Assembly: GCA_017554335.1 (NCBI GenBank)
Contig: JAFZIO010000042.1
Span: 62,001 to 126,000, forward strand
Origin: Bacteroidales bacterium
Lineage (GTDB): Bacteria; Bacteroidota; Bacteroidia; Bacteroidales; UBA932
Reading direction: 5' to 3'
Length of the DNA stretch: 64,000 nt
The notes under the pieces are model-generated. The model searched no databases, was not told the origin of the DNA, and saw nothing but the letters and a program-made list of their open reading frames with translations. Of the stretch, positions 24,370 to 33,850 are shown one piece after another. Numbering within the stretch: the stretch's first letter is position 1; each line of letters starts with the position of its first letter. Position numbers and translations under genes: made by a program.

Positions 24370-25905
24370 TTATTCAAGCATCATGGAACGGAAGTCGTCG
24401 ATATCCTTCTGGGAGACGCCAGCTACGGTGAGGAGGTATTTCTCTACGCCGGAAGCGAAAGTTCCGTTGCCTGCAAGCTCCCAGAAATAAGGAACCACAT
24501 CGCTGTAGACCCACTGCATGCGGGTATTCTTGAAGATGGGCTTGGTGTTGCTCTTCTTGTCGGAAGAAGAAACGCTGTAGCCCACGGGAGCGAAATAAGT
24601 CACCTCGTATTCCTTGGCGATGACGCCCTCACGAACGCCGAGCAGACCGAGCAGGAGGATATCCAGGGTGCCTGTACGGTCACGTCCCAGCGAGCAGTGG
24701 AAGTACACCGGCTTGCCCTTGCGGAGGCTGTTGACGATGAACTCGAAGCACTCCTTGGTCTTGGCGGCGTCGTTCACGAGCATGGTCTTGCCGCCCTGCT
24801 CGATAACGGGAGCGCAGTGGTCGAGCTCCTGGCCTGTATTGGCTTTGGTCACTGCAGACTCGAACATAACGTCGGAGTTGCCGCGGAGGTCGAGCTGGGC
24901 ACCGATGCCCTCGATCAGGACCTCTTTCTCGCCCTGGGCGTCAAGAGGATAGGGAGACCACTTCTCGTTCAGGCGGCCGCCGCGATATACCATGCGGTAT
25001 TTCACCTTCTTGCCGTCAAGAGTTGTCCAGCCGCCGAGGTCGCGGGCGTTGCGGGCGCCGCTTCCCTTAAGCTCCATTCCCCTTCTCTTGGTAACCTTTC
25101 CATGGAAGAACACCTGATGCAGGCTGCCCTTGGTGCTGAACTCGCCCTGGGCGATTACCTTACCCTTCTCGGTACTCACCTTGTAGGTATATTTGTCGTT
25201 GGGCACCAGGTTGGTGAAGTTGACGTAGCGGGCGCCGGAGGCAATCTCGAAATCGCCCTTCCACTTTAGCTGATCCTCCAGATGAAGGGTCATCTTGCTG
25301 CCGTCCATATCTTCTTCTTCCCAGCGGATACTGTAAGAAGAAGGCTTGTCGCCGTCGGGCCAGTCGGTCTCCCAGTTATCCCAGGTGAGGTTCACGCCGT
25401 CGAATCCGCCGTAATAGTCAAACACCTTGGTATCCTTTGTGTAGGTCTTGTCTTCGTAATTCACCTCGGTGAGGAATTTCTCAACCAGAGCACTAGGGGC
25501 TAGAAGCACATCGCCGCTCTTGAACGTAGGGGCGGCTCCTGCATACGGATCGCCGACCTGGAAGATGTAGACGGGCTCCCTTGCATCGTCGGCCGCAATC
25601 AGGAAATAGCTGTCCCTGTCGACGGTCGAAGGATTCTGGGTATAGGTGACGGTAACGGTAACAGGATCCTTTGAGGCGGAGCCGCTTTCGGGGCTTACTG
25701 TAAACCATTCATCGTCCGGGGTCACGGTCCAGTCGCGGTTGGCAGTGAACGACACCGTACAGGAGCCTGCTTGACATCCCACCCTGATATTTTTCTCCCC
25801 TTCGATGGTAACCTGGGGGGCTTCCAGAACGGGATCTACGGGCTTGGGGTCGCAACACACCAGAGTCGGGATAATGCAAAGAAGTGCTAAAAAGTTCATT
25901 TTCAT
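24370..25905 (-). CDS. Secreted tyrosine/dual-specificity phosphatase-like lipoprotein 2 with BACON domain
   Basis: 511 residues. Signal peptide with lipobox LVCC, a BACON-like Ig domain (about 30-120, TANRDWTVTPDDEWFTVSP in short), a variable domain, a fibronectin-like domain and a Y_phosphatase3-like domain (about 285-511) with ARNARDLGGWTTLDG, YRGGRLNEK, LDLRG and HCSLGRDRTG. BACON domains are carbohydrate- or mucin-binding candidates in gut Bacteroidota. The gene is 12 nt from the next phosphatase gene and 15 nt after the GH36 gene, so it belongs to the PUL operon. Confidence 0.86.
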   Translation of the reverse strand: MKMNFLALLCIIPTLVCCDPKPVDPVLEAPQVTIEGEKNIRVGCQAGSCTVSFTANRDWTVTPDDEWFTVSPESGSASKDPVTVTVTYTQNPSTVDRDSYFLIAADDAREPVYIFQVGDPYAGAAPTFKSGDVLLAPSALVEKFLTEVNYEDKTYTKDTKVFDYYGGFDGVNLTWDNWETDWPDGDKPSSYSIRWEEEDMDGSKMTLHLEDQLKWKGDFEIASGARYVNFTNLVPNDKYTYKVSTEKGKVIAQGEFSTKGSLHQVFFHGKVTKRRGMELKGSGARNARDLGGWTTLDGKKVKYRMVYRGGRLNEKWSPYPLDAQGEKEVLIEGIGAQLDLRGNSDVMFESAVTKANTGQELDHCAPVIEQGGKTMLVNDAAKTKECFEFIVNSLRKGKPVYFHCSLGRDRTGTLDILLLGLLGVREGVIAKEYEVTYFAPVGYSVSSSDKKSNTKPIFKNTRMQWVYSDVVPYFWELAGNGTFASGVEKYLLTVAGVSQKDIDDFRSMMLE

Positions 25906-25920
25906 AATTTATGTGATGAT

Positions 25921-27732
25921 TTATTTTACTTCAATCAGGTAACTGCCTTCGAAATCGGGACGGATGACGGGATCCGGGCCCTCCACGGTATAGCTGCGGA
26001 GATCGTCGGAAGTGTATTCCGTAACCGTGTAAGTACGGTTCTCCAGGCCGCGGAGCACTATGGCGTCGCCGGTCCATTCGTCGGCATAAAACGCGTAGTA
26101 CATGGCTCCGTCCTTCTCTATCACGTGGGCCTCGGGCTTGTCGAAGGCGTAATCGTAGAGATTCAGGTAACGGCCGGTGGATATCTTCTTATCGTTGTAA
26201 ATGCTTACCCACTTGCGCAGGGCGGCCTCCTTCTCGGGAGTCAGGATGTAGCCGTCCCCTTCCACAGTGGGATTGGGAGCCGGCCAGGTAAACTTGGAAC
26301 CGATGACGCCTCCCACGCCTATCTGGGTGGGGAAATCCATTCCGCCGTCGCTGAGCTCCACATGGTCGGCATAGTATGCCAGATCCGGGCAAAGGGCTGC
26401 ATAGACCTTACGCTTCATGCGTATCTGGGCGCTGGAAGTAGGATCGGAAGCCACAGCCTGCGTCATGTAAGGCGTATAGAAGAAGTTGATGGCGCATCCG
26501 CAGGGGCACACCTGCACCACGGAACCGGGCACGTCGGCCTGAGCCCTCTCGTAGACGGAACGGAAGAACTCCGGCAGGCGTTCGCAAGCCTCCTCCGGGT
26601 ACGCAAGGCCGCTGGCGGGGTTGTAGTCGGGCGACGACAGGTTGAGGTGCTGGCCGTCCAGCTTGAAGCCGTCGAAGCCCCAGTCGAGCAGGAAGCGGTC
26701 TACCAAATCAAGCGTGTACGCCTGCGTGTAAGGGTTGACGGGCGACAGGTACCAGCTGTCCCACCAGCTGATGTCCTCATGCGAGCCGTCTTTCTGCACC
26801 AGCAGCATCTCGGGATGATTTTCGGCAAGGCTGCTGCCGGGGTCGGCGGCAAGCGGGGCCCACCAGAGCTTGGCCTTCAGACCCTGCTTGTGGATGGCGT
26901 CGGTGATACGGCGCATGCCCTCGTCGGTGATGCGGTCGTTAGCCTCCCAGTCGCCTTCGCAGATCTGGTAGCCGTCGTCGACGTCGACCCACTTGAAACC
27001 GAGTTCGGACACCTTGGGAAGGGTGCCTATTACCTCATCGACGGTGAAGTTACGTTCGTAACCCCAGGCGCACCACACGGGTTCGAAAGCGTCCGCCGGC
27101 GATACCGGAGGCTCATATCCGTAGGTATCGTGCATGTAGCCGGCAAACTGGCGCAGGGGGTTGAAGAAGTCGCCCTTGCTCAGCATGATAAACTGACGGT
27201 ACGCCTTCAGGGAGTCGCCCGGCTGAAGCACCACCGGCTGGTCGAAATCCCGGCGTATGAACGCTTCCGCCTTGTCGCCCCGGCGCTGAACGGGCATGGA
27301 CACCAGCCTGATCACAGGCTCGGCAAGGCCCACGCTGACGTTCGCCTCGGAAGTCCAGAGGGATACCATGGGTATGCCTCCGCCGTAGTCGCTCTGGTTC
27401 ATTCCCAGATAGTTACGCTGCTTGAAGCCTGCGGGCACGGGGAGCACCCAGTCCAGCCTCTCAACGGTGGAGCTGGGTTGCAGGCTCCATACCTCACGGC
27501 TGGTGATGCTTATGCGGGAAGTCTCCATGGCTCCGACCTCTACGGGTTTGCCGGATTCGTTGACAAAGACGACGTCCCTTATGAACATTCCGGGATGGTT
27601 CTCCGGCATCTCGTTGTTGGCGATGACGGTAATGTTGGGTATTGTGCGGCCGCCGGGAGTAAGCAGCCTGTCAGCGGGAACGCTGCAGGAGGCAGCGCAG
27701 AAAAGTGCAAGGAATATGGCGAGCTTTTTCAT
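25921..27732 (-). CDS. GH36-type glycosidase (alpha-galactosidase / alpha-N-acetylgalactosaminidase-like) lipoprotein
   Basis: 603 residues from ATG 27732; lipobox AASC. N-terminal beta domain, then a clan GH-D TIM barrel: WCAWGYERNFTVDEV (about 220), FKWVDVDDGYQ (about 246), LKAKLWWAPL, likely nucleophile Asp in GFDGFKLDGQ (about 359), and likely acid/base Asp in HVELSDGG (about 462). It should release alpha-linked galactose or GalNAc. Linkage to AgaR/AgaS/PfkB favours an amino-galactose substrate, which is inference. It lies 5 nt downstream of the kinase gene. Confidence 0.83.
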   Translation of the reverse strand: MKKLAIFLALFCAASCSVPADRLLTPGGRTIPNITVIANNEMPENHPGMFIRDVVFVNESGKPVEVGAMETSRISITSREVWSLQPSSTVERLDWVLPVPAGFKQRNYLGMNQSDYGGGIPMVSLWTSEANVSVGLAEPVIRLVSMPVQRRGDKAEAFIRRDFDQPVVLQPGDSLKAYRQFIMLSKGDFFNPLRQFAGYMHDTYGYEPPVSPADAFEPVWCAWGYERNFTVDEVIGTLPKVSELGFKWVDVDDGYQICEGDWEANDRITDEGMRRITDAIHKQGLKAKLWWAPLAADPGSSLAENHPEMLLVQKDGSHEDISWWDSWYLSPVNPYTQAYTLDLVDRFLLDWGFDGFKLDGQHLNLSSPDYNPASGLAYPEEACERLPEFFRSVYERAQADVPGSVVQVCPCGCAINFFYTPYMTQAVASDPTSSAQIRMKRKVYAALCPDLAYYADHVELSDGGMDFPTQIGVGGVIGSKFTWPAPNPTVEGDGYILTPEKEAALRKWVSIYNDKKISTGRYLNLYDYAFDKPEAHVIEKDGAMYYAFYADEWTGDAIVLRGLENRTYTVTEYTSDDLRSYTVEGPDPVIRPDFEGSYLIEVK

Positions 27733-27737
27733 AACTG

Positions 27738-28691
27738 TCAGATTTTCAAAGTCTGTCCGAAGCGAGTGGCGCAAATCTCGCGGACTGCCTCAAGCGAGGT
27801 GAAAGCCCCGGTGCCGCCGGCGGCGGTAGTATTGACGGCGCCAGTAAGGTTGCCGGTACGCTGGCATTCCTCGAGCGGCAGGCCCTTCACGAAAGCGCTT
27901 ACGAAACCGGAATTGCAGCTGTCGCCGGCGCCTATCGCATCCACGACATGGCTATTTAAGAAGGCGGGGAGCTCCACCCTGCTGCCGTCCTTGCGTATGA
28001 GCATGGAACCTGCGGAGCCGCACTTAAGCATCATACAGCCGCCGAGGTAAGGCTGAACGGCTGCGATGGCGGATTCCAGGTCGGACGTACCGGTGAGGCA
28101 CTGCAGCTCTTTTTCGTTAGGCATGAAAACGGTGACCTTGGGCAGCACGGCCTTGTAGTCCAGCTTCCAGGTCTCCATGGGATCCCATTGCGTATCGAGC
28201 GAAACCGTAACGCCGTTGGCAGCGGCAGCATCGAGGATCAGCTGCACGTCGCGGAGCAGCCCGGACTGCATGAACAGGGAGCTCAGGTGTATATGGCGTG
28301 CCTTTTCGAAAACTTCCGAAGGTATGTCGGCGAAAGTCATTACGTCCATCGCGCCTTGATAAGTAAGGTTCGCGCGATCCTCGCCGTAGCTCATGCAGAT
28401 GGTGGCTCCGGTGGGAGTGTCCCCTTCCACGAGGTAACGGGTATCAACCCCTTTGGCCTCCAGGGAGCTGCGGACCAGGGCACCGAAGGAATCTCGGCCT
28501 ATCATGCCCACGAAGCAGACTTTGCTGCCCAGGGCTGCGGCGTTGGCCGCAAAAATAGCGGTGGAACTGCCAAGGGTAACGGTCATCTCCTTAGCGAATT
28601 TCTCTTTTCCGATTTCCGGCTCGGACTCGATGCCGTTCAGAATGATGTCTACGTTAAGTTCGCCGATAGCGGCAATGTCGTATTGCTTCAT
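27738..28691 (-). CDS. PfkB family carbohydrate kinase
   Basis: 317 residues, ribokinase fold. Family signatures: GELNVDIIL, the GSSTAIFAANAAALG substrate region, and the C-terminal motif DAIGAGDSCNSGF with its anion hole and catalytic Asp. First gene of the minus arm of the PUL. Together with AgaS on the other arm it could phosphorylate tagatose-6-phosphate (aga-type pathway) or an incoming amino sugar; sequence alone cannot decide. It shares the spacer 28692-28840 with the AgaR-like regulator. Confidence 0.88.
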   Translation of the reverse strand: MKQYDIAAIGELNVDIILNGIESEPEIGKEKFAKEMTVTLGSSTAIFAANAAALGSKVCFVGMIGRDSFGALVRSSLEAKGVDTRYLVEGDTPTGATICMSYGEDRANLTYQGAMDVMTFADIPSEVFEKARHIHLSSLFMQSGLLRDVQLILDAAAANGVTVSLDTQWDPMETWKLDYKAVLPKVTVFMPNEKELQCLTGTSDLESAIAAVQPYLGGCMMLKCGSAGSMLIRKDGSRVELPAFLNSHVVDAIGAGDSCNSGFVSAFVKGLPLEECQRTGNLTGAVNTTAAGGTGAFTSLEAVREICATRFGQTLKI

Positions 28692-28840
28692 GATTTAAGG
28701 GTTATCAGTTTATAACCTTACAAATTTGCAAAAAATATTTCGTTTTTCCCTAACATTGTTTCGTTTCTCTTATAAAAAACGATTTCGTTTGCTTTCGGAT
28801 AATTTTTTTTCTATATTTGTCGCGGTAAAACCACAAAATT
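28692..28840. promoter_or_regulatory. Divergent control region with three TTTCGTTT operator-like repeats and agaR promoter
   Basis: Three direct repeats TTTCGTTT lie at 28738-28745, 28759-28766 and 28783-28790. TTTCRTTTYRTTTY-like sequence is the type of site bound by E. coli AgaR, a DeoR-family repressor. The third repeat overlaps the -33 box of a strong promoter for the regulator gene: TTTG 28788-28791, 20 bp, TATATTTG 28812-28819. A repressor bound here could control both arms. No good -7 box was found for the minus arm (CAAATTTG at 28722-28729 is closest). Confidence 0.65.
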
Positions 28841-29632
28841 ATGAACATCTACGACTCTGCCCAAGGACGACGGTCTGCAATTCTCCAGAAATTAAGGGAG
28901 GATTCCACCGTTTCAGTAGCGCAGCTCAGTCAGCAGTTCGGGGTTTCGGAAGTAACTATCCGAAAGGACCTCGGAATACTGAAAGAGCGCAAGCTGCTCT
29001 ACCGTGTGCACGGAGGTGCCATACTGGGTGCGGCTGTGCCACAGGAGGATGTGGAGGCAGGAAGTTTCAATGCCAAGAAGCTGATTAACGTAAAGGAGAA
29101 AGAAGCGATAGGCCGTGCCGCAGCCGCCCATATAAAGGACGGTGATACAATCATGATTGATTCCGGTACGACTGCCCTCGAAGTTGTCCGCAACTTGCAG
29201 AAATTCCGCGACCTGACCATCATCACCAACTCCGTGAACGCGATGATTGAAGCCCTTAAATACAACAGGTTCAACGTGATACTGGTCGGCGGCAGCGTCC
29301 GCAGCACCAGTCTCTCGACCGTGGGGGCCCTTGCGGAATCGAGCCTCAAGCTCTTTTACTGCGACAAACTGTTCCTTGGCGTGGACAGCTTCAGCGTCGA
29401 CGCCGGTCTTTCCACTCCGAGCGTAGAGGAAGCCAGCACCAACCAGGTGATGATATCCCGCGCCCGCGAGGTTATCGCAGTCTTCGATTCTTCCAAGATA
29501 AACAAGAGAGCGCTGGCTTTCATAACCATGCCCGACAAAATCAACACCGTGATCATTGACGACAATCTTCCGGCCTCTATCCGGAACCAGCTGCGGGCAA
29601 TGAACATTAATGTTGAAACAGTGAGCGTGTAG
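28841..29632 (+). CDS. agaR: DeoR/GlpR family transcriptional repressor, AgaR-like
   Basis: 263 residues. N-terminal DeoR winged helix (RRSAILQKLREDSTVSVAQLSQQFGVSEVTIRKDLGIL in pieces, residues about 8-55), then the DeoRC sugar-phosphate sensor domain: IGRAAAAHIKDGDTIMIDSGTT, TIITNSVNAM, VILVGGSVRS and FDSSKINKRALAF. The next gene is AgaS, and AgaR-like operator repeats lie in the divergent promoter, so it probably senses an amino-sugar or tagatose phosphate and represses the PUL. It could be another DeoR paralogue; the operator match raises confidence. Confidence 0.83.
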   Translation: MNIYDSAQGRRSAILQKLREDSTVSVAQLSQQFGVSEVTIRKDLGILKERKLLYRVHGGAILGAAVPQEDVEAGSFNAKKLINVKEKEAIGRAAAAHIKDGDTIMIDSGTTALEVVRNLQKFRDLTIITNSVNAMIEALKYNRFNVILVGGSVRSTSLSTVGALAESSLKLFYCDKLFLGVDSFSVDAGLSTPSVEEASTNQVMISRAREVIAVFDSSKINKRALAFITMPDKINTVIIDDNLPASIRNQLRAMNINVETVSV

Positions 29633-29667
29633 ATGCAAGATTTTGTCTAATTTATTATTTATATTGT

Positions 29668-30774
29668 ATGGAATTCAATACCCACAAGGAAATTCTTCAG
29701 CAACCGCAGGTCTGGCGCAAGGCCTACGAATCCATCCGTTCCCGCAAGGATGAGATCAAGGGCTTCGTAGACAAGTACCTGAACGACGGTTATCAGGTTG
29801 TCCTCACCGGCGCCGGCTCGTCGGCCTACATCGGAGACGCCCTCGAGTGCGCCCTTTCCGCAACCCGTTTTCGCGGAGCCCGCTCCATCGCCACCACGGA
29901 CATCCTTTCCTGCCCCGGCATTTACTTCAACGCAGCCAGCAAGGTGCTCCTCATCTCCTTTGCACGCTCGGGCGACAGCCCCGAGAGCATCGGTGCGGTA
30001 AAGGCAGTCGAGCAGACCGCAGGCAAGGCAGCCCACATTTTCATCACCTGCAATGCAGACGGCCTCCTTGCAAAGACCAAGGGTGACAACATCCTCTGCG
30101 TCCTGCTGCCTCCCGAGACCAACGACCTTTCGCTTGCCATGACCAGCAGCTGCACCACCATGCTGCTCGCATGCTCCATGATTTCCAGGATAGACGAAAT
30201 CGAGTCCCAGAAGGAGTACATAGACACCCTCTCCGCCTGCGTGGAGAAGTCCATCGCCCGCTACGAGAAGGATCTCGAGGCCATCGCGTCAAAGGATTTC
30301 AAGCGTGCGGTATTCCTCGGATCCGGCACCCTCAAGGGCATCTCGGAGGAGTCCAGGCTTAAGCTCCAGGAGCTTACCGACGGCACCGTAATGTGCGCCT
30401 TCGATTCCTTCCTTGGTTTCCGCCACGGTCCCAAGGCTGTCATCAACAAGGACACCCTTATCGTTTACCTGGTGTCCCCCAATCCCGACGTTCGCCGCTA
30501 CGAGATGGATCTCATGAAGACCATACGAAAGCAGGGCCGCTACGTCGCTACGGTTACCATCTGCCAGCAGCCCGTCGAGTGCCCCGAGACCGAGCTCATG
30601 ATCGAGACCATGCTGCCCGCAGGCTTCCCCGACATCTACGGTTGCGTATCTTACCTGTTCGTAGCCCAGCTGCTCGGATACTACAAGTCCATCTTCTTCG
30701 GGCTCAGCCCCGACTCCCCTTCCAAGGACGGCAACATTTCCCGCGTGGTAGAGGGTGTAACTCTGTATATCTAA
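29668..30774 (+). CDS. agaS: AgaS-like SIS-domain sugar isomerase/deaminase
   Basis: 368 residues with two SIS domains: TGAGSSAYIGD, ISFARSGDSPESIGAVKAVE, FLGSGTLKGISEESRLKLQELT and DSFLGFRHGPKA. The sequence fits AgaS, which deaminates and isomerises galactosamine-6-phosphate to tagatose-6-phosphate in the cytosol. It lies 35 nt after the regulator gene and 19 nt before susC, so the catabolic enzyme, its regulator and the outer-membrane import system share one operon. No deacetylase or tagatose-bisphosphate aldolase is present in this window. Confidence 0.9.
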   Translation: MEFNTHKEILQQPQVWRKAYESIRSRKDEIKGFVDKYLNDGYQVVLTGAGSSAYIGDALECALSATRFRGARSIATTDILSCPGIYFNAASKVLLISFARSGDSPESIGAVKAVEQTAGKAAHIFITCNADGLLAKTKGDNILCVLLPPETNDLSLAMTSSCTTMLLACSMISRIDEIESQKEYIDTLSACVEKSIARYEKDLEAIASKDFKRAVFLGSGTLKGISEESRLKLQELTDGTVMCAFDSFLGFRHGPKAVINKDTLIVYLVSPNPDVRRYEMDLMKTIRKQGRYVATVTICQQPVECPETELMIETMLPAGFPDIYGCVSYLFVAQLLGYYKSIFFGLSPDSPSKDGNISRVVEGVTLYI

Positions 30775-30793
30775 CCAAACCAATAATTAACTT

Positions 30794-33700
30794 ATGACAC
30801 TTTCACCAACCCGCATCCTGACCGTGCTTGCATCGCTGGCACTGTCTATCACGATGTCCGCCCAGAACGTGTCCATCAGCGGACAGGTCCTGGACGCCTC
30901 TACCGGTGAGCCTATTATCGGCGCAGGAGTCCTTGTCTCCACCGGCGGCGGCACTGTCACGGATTACGACGGAAATTACGTCGTGAGCGCACCCAAGGGC
31001 GCCGTGCTCGTATTCTCCAGCCTCGGCTACACCGAGCACAAGGAGAATGTCGACGGCCGTACCAAGATCAACGTCAGCCTCCAGCCCGACAACCAGCTGC
31101 TGGAAGAAGTCGTCGTTCTGGGTTACACTTCCCAGAAGAAGGCTGAGCTCTCCAGCTCCGTAGTCACCATGAGCGGCGAAAAGCTGCGTGACGTCAGCAC
31201 CCCCGACGTAGGTAACATGCTCCAGGGCAAGGTAGCCGGCGTGGTGGTCATGAACGGTTCCGGCCAGCCAGGTTCCAGCGCCGACATCCGCATCCGCGGT
31301 ACAGGTTCCATCACCGCAGGCGCAGGCCCTCTGTACGTCGTTGACGGCGTTGCAGGCGGCTCATTCAACCCCAACGATATCGAGACCATCACCGTCCTTA
31401 AGGACGCTTCCGCAACGGCTCTCTACGGTGCCGCGGCAGCAGGCGGCGTCATCGTCGTTACCACCAAGAGCGGCAGCGGCGAGAAGACCAACGTGGAATT
31501 CAAGGCGAGCGCAGGTATCAAGCGCGCCCTTACCGGCCGCTTCGAGCCTATGAACTCCTCCGAGCTCTACGAGTACACCCGCGGAATGTATTCCAAGACC
31601 TTCTTCAAGATGAGGTATCCCGAGACCCTCCTCGAGCAGGACTTCGACTGGGTTGACAACTGCTTCAAGACCGGCGTTGTACAGAACTACTTCGCATCCG
31701 TCGCCGGCAAGGCAGGCAAGGTCAGCTACTACGCAAGTATCGACCACTACAACGAGAAGGGTACCCTTATCAACACCAACTTCAGGAAGAATGCGGCGCG
31801 CATCAACCTGTCGGCCCCTATTACCGACCGCTTCACCATGCACGCCCGTATCAACTACGCGAAGACTTACGACCAGAGCCAGTCTTCCTGGCGTACCCTC
31901 GACTATGCTTACTACGCAATGCCCTGGGATATCCCTTATGTACAGAACGAGGACGGCACCTACAATTACAACGAGCCCATCTACATGACCGGTTCCACCC
32001 GTCCCGACAACGGAGGCACCTGGTGGACCCAGAACCCTTCCAACATTCTCCACAGCGAGAAGTACAACTACTCCAAGGGACACGGTGAGGACATCACCGG
32101 AGACCTCCAGCTCGTCTGGAACGTCACCGACTGGCTGACCCTCACCTCCATCAACCGCTACGACTCCTCCAACTCCTACTACGAGTACTACGCCGACCCC
32201 CGCACCTACGACGGTATGGGAACCAACGGTGACCTGGAGAACAGCGACAGCGAGTGGAACGGATGGGGTACCACCAACCTTGCCAAGTACCACCAGACCT
32301 TCGGCAGCCACGACGTGAACGCCATCGTGGGTTGGGAATACGGCGAGGGCTACTCCCGCAGCATGGGAGCCACCGGTATCAACTTCCCCATCGGTCAGAG
32401 GTCCCTCTCCAACTCCATCATGAACTCCATAAGCGGCGCCGACGCACAGTCCCGTTCCTGGGCTCTGCTTGCACAGGCACAGTATTCATACCTCGGCAAG
32501 TATGTCGCAACCGCTTCCATCCGCTACGACGAGAGCTACAAGTTCGGTCCTCTCAACCGCGGCGGTTACTTCCCCGGCGTTTCCGCAGCCTGGATCATCT
32601 CCAAGGAAGACTTCCTCCAGGGCAGCAGCGCCATTTCCTTCCTGAAACTGCGTGCAGGTTACGGTAAGACCGGTAACGACAACATCCCTGCATTCACCTA
32701 TCAGGACACCTTCTCCCTGAGCGGCCAGTACAACAAGGTCAAGACCGCTATCCTCGAGCGTATGGCCAACCCCAGCCTCGGTTGGGAAGAGGCCTACATG
32801 GCCAGCCTCGGTATCGACGCAGAGATCGCCAAGAACTGGAACGTCACCGTGGACCTGTACCATACCATCAACGACAAGATCCTCCTCGAGGCCCCTATGT
32901 CCCCTTCCACCGGCTTCTTCGCAGTTATGAGCAATGTGGGCAAGGTCCGCAACATGGGCGTTGAATTCGCCCTCGACGGATCCATCATCAACAACAAGAA
33001 CTTCGGATGGACTGTCGGCCTCAACCTCGGCTTCAACCAGAACCGCGTGCTTGAGCTCCCCGATCATCAGGACATAGTCATGAACCGCGGCGACGTGAAC
33101 CAGGTCATCCGCGAAGGACATGACGTCTACACCTGGTACATGCCCGCATGGGCAGGCGTAGACCCCAAGTCCGGCCAGCCTCAGTGGTATCACTATGAGT
33201 ATGAGCTCGACGAGAAGGGAGATCCCATCAGGGACAAGAACAACAACCCTGTCATAGCCGAGACAACCATCGTCAACAACATCAACCAGGCCACCCAGAC
33301 CGCAGTCGGTACCGCTTCCCCTATTTTCAGCGGCGGTATCAACACCGGCCTCCGCTTCGGCAACTTCACCCTCAGCGCCAACGGCAACTTCGTCGTAGGC
33401 AACAAGATCTACAACAAGATCCGTGAGGAAATGGACGCCGACGGTGCTTACACCGGCCTCAACCAGATGTCCATCAACAACGGCCTCGGCTGGAAGCGCT
33501 GGGAGAAGGAAGGCGACGTCGCCACCCACCCTGCACTGGTCGCAGCCCGTTCCGATGGTGCCAACGGTACTTCTTCCCGTTACCTTGAAGACGGCAGCTT
33601 CTTCCGTCTGAGGAACGTGACCCTGTCTTACACCCTGCCTGACAGCGTCCTGAAGAACATCAAGATGGAGGGCGCCCGCATCTACATTTCCGGCGACAAC

Positions 33701-33838
33701 CTCCTCACGCTTTCCCGCTTCTCCGGTATGGACCCTGAGGTCCGCCTGGATGGTGACACCTATCATCACGCCGGTCTGTACTCCCACAACTACCCTGTGC
33801 CTCTCTCCGTCGTGTTAGGTATTGACGTCAAATTCTAA
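30794..33838 (+). CDS. susC: SusC-type TonB-dependent outer-membrane transporter
   Basis: 1,014 residues. Signal peptide ending MSAQ, CarboxypepD-regulatory-like domain (about 25-105, ISGQVLDASTGEPIIGAGVLV in pieces), TonB-box-like segment, plug domain (about 115-225: LQGKVAGVVVMNGSG, ADIRIRGTGSI, PLYVVDGV, ETITVLKDASATALYG, GGVIVVTTKSG) and a large barrel. With the SusD partner 12 nt downstream it imports oligosaccharides. The ligand is not deducible, but operon partners suggest an amino-galactose-containing glycan. Confidence 0.95.
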   Translation: MTLSPTRILTVLASLALSITMSAQNVSISGQVLDASTGEPIIGAGVLVSTGGGTVTDYDGNYVVSAPKGAVLVFSSLGYTEHKENVDGRTKINVSLQPDNQLLEEVVVLGYTSQKKAELSSSVVTMSGEKLRDVSTPDVGNMLQGKVAGVVVMNGSGQPGSSADIRIRGTGSITAGAGPLYVVDGVAGGSFNPNDIETITVLKDASATALYGAAAAGGVIVVTTKSGSGEKTNVEFKASAGIKRALTGRFEPMNSSELYEYTRGMYSKTFFKMRYPETLLEQDFDWVDNCFKTGVVQNYFASVAGKAGKVSYYASIDHYNEKGTLINTNFRKNAARINLSAPITDRFTMHARINYAKTYDQSQSSWRTLDYAYYAMPWDIPYVQNEDGTYNYNEPIYMTGSTRPDNGGTWWTQNPSNILHSEKYNYSKGHGEDITGDLQLVWNVTDWLTLTSINRYDSSNSYYEYYADPRTYDGMGTNGDLENSDSEWNGWGTTNLAKYHQTFGSHDVNAIVGWEYGEGYSRSMGATGINFPIGQRSLSNSIMNSISGADAQSRSWALLAQAQYSYLGKYVATASIRYDESYKFGPLNRGGYFPGVSAAWIISKEDFLQGSSAISFLKLRAGYGKTGNDNIPAFTYQDTFSLSGQYNKVKTAILERMANPSLGWEEAYMASLGIDAEIAKNWNVTVDLYHTINDKILLEAPMSPSTGFFAVMSNVGKVRNMGVEFALDGSIINNKNFGWTVGLNLGFNQNRVLELPDHQDIVMNRGDVNQVIREGHDVYTWYMPAWAGVDPKSGQPQWYHYEYELDEKGDPIRDKNNNPVIAETTIVNNINQATQTAVGTASPIFSGGINTGLRFGNFTLSANGNFVVGNKIYNKIREEMDADGAYTGLNQMSINNGLGWKRWEKEGDVATHPALVAARSDGANGTSSRYLEDGSFFRLRNVTLSYTLPDSVLKNIKMEGARIYISGDNLLTLSRFSGMDPEVRLDGDTYHHAGLYSHNYPVPLSVVLGIDVKF

Positions 33839-33850
33839 AAGCAAACGGTT

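Noticed and set aside
26125..28050. Plus-strand open frame across the GH36 and PfkB genes
   Set aside because: Shadow frame with composition unlike a protein; the minus-strand genes have full catalytic motifs.
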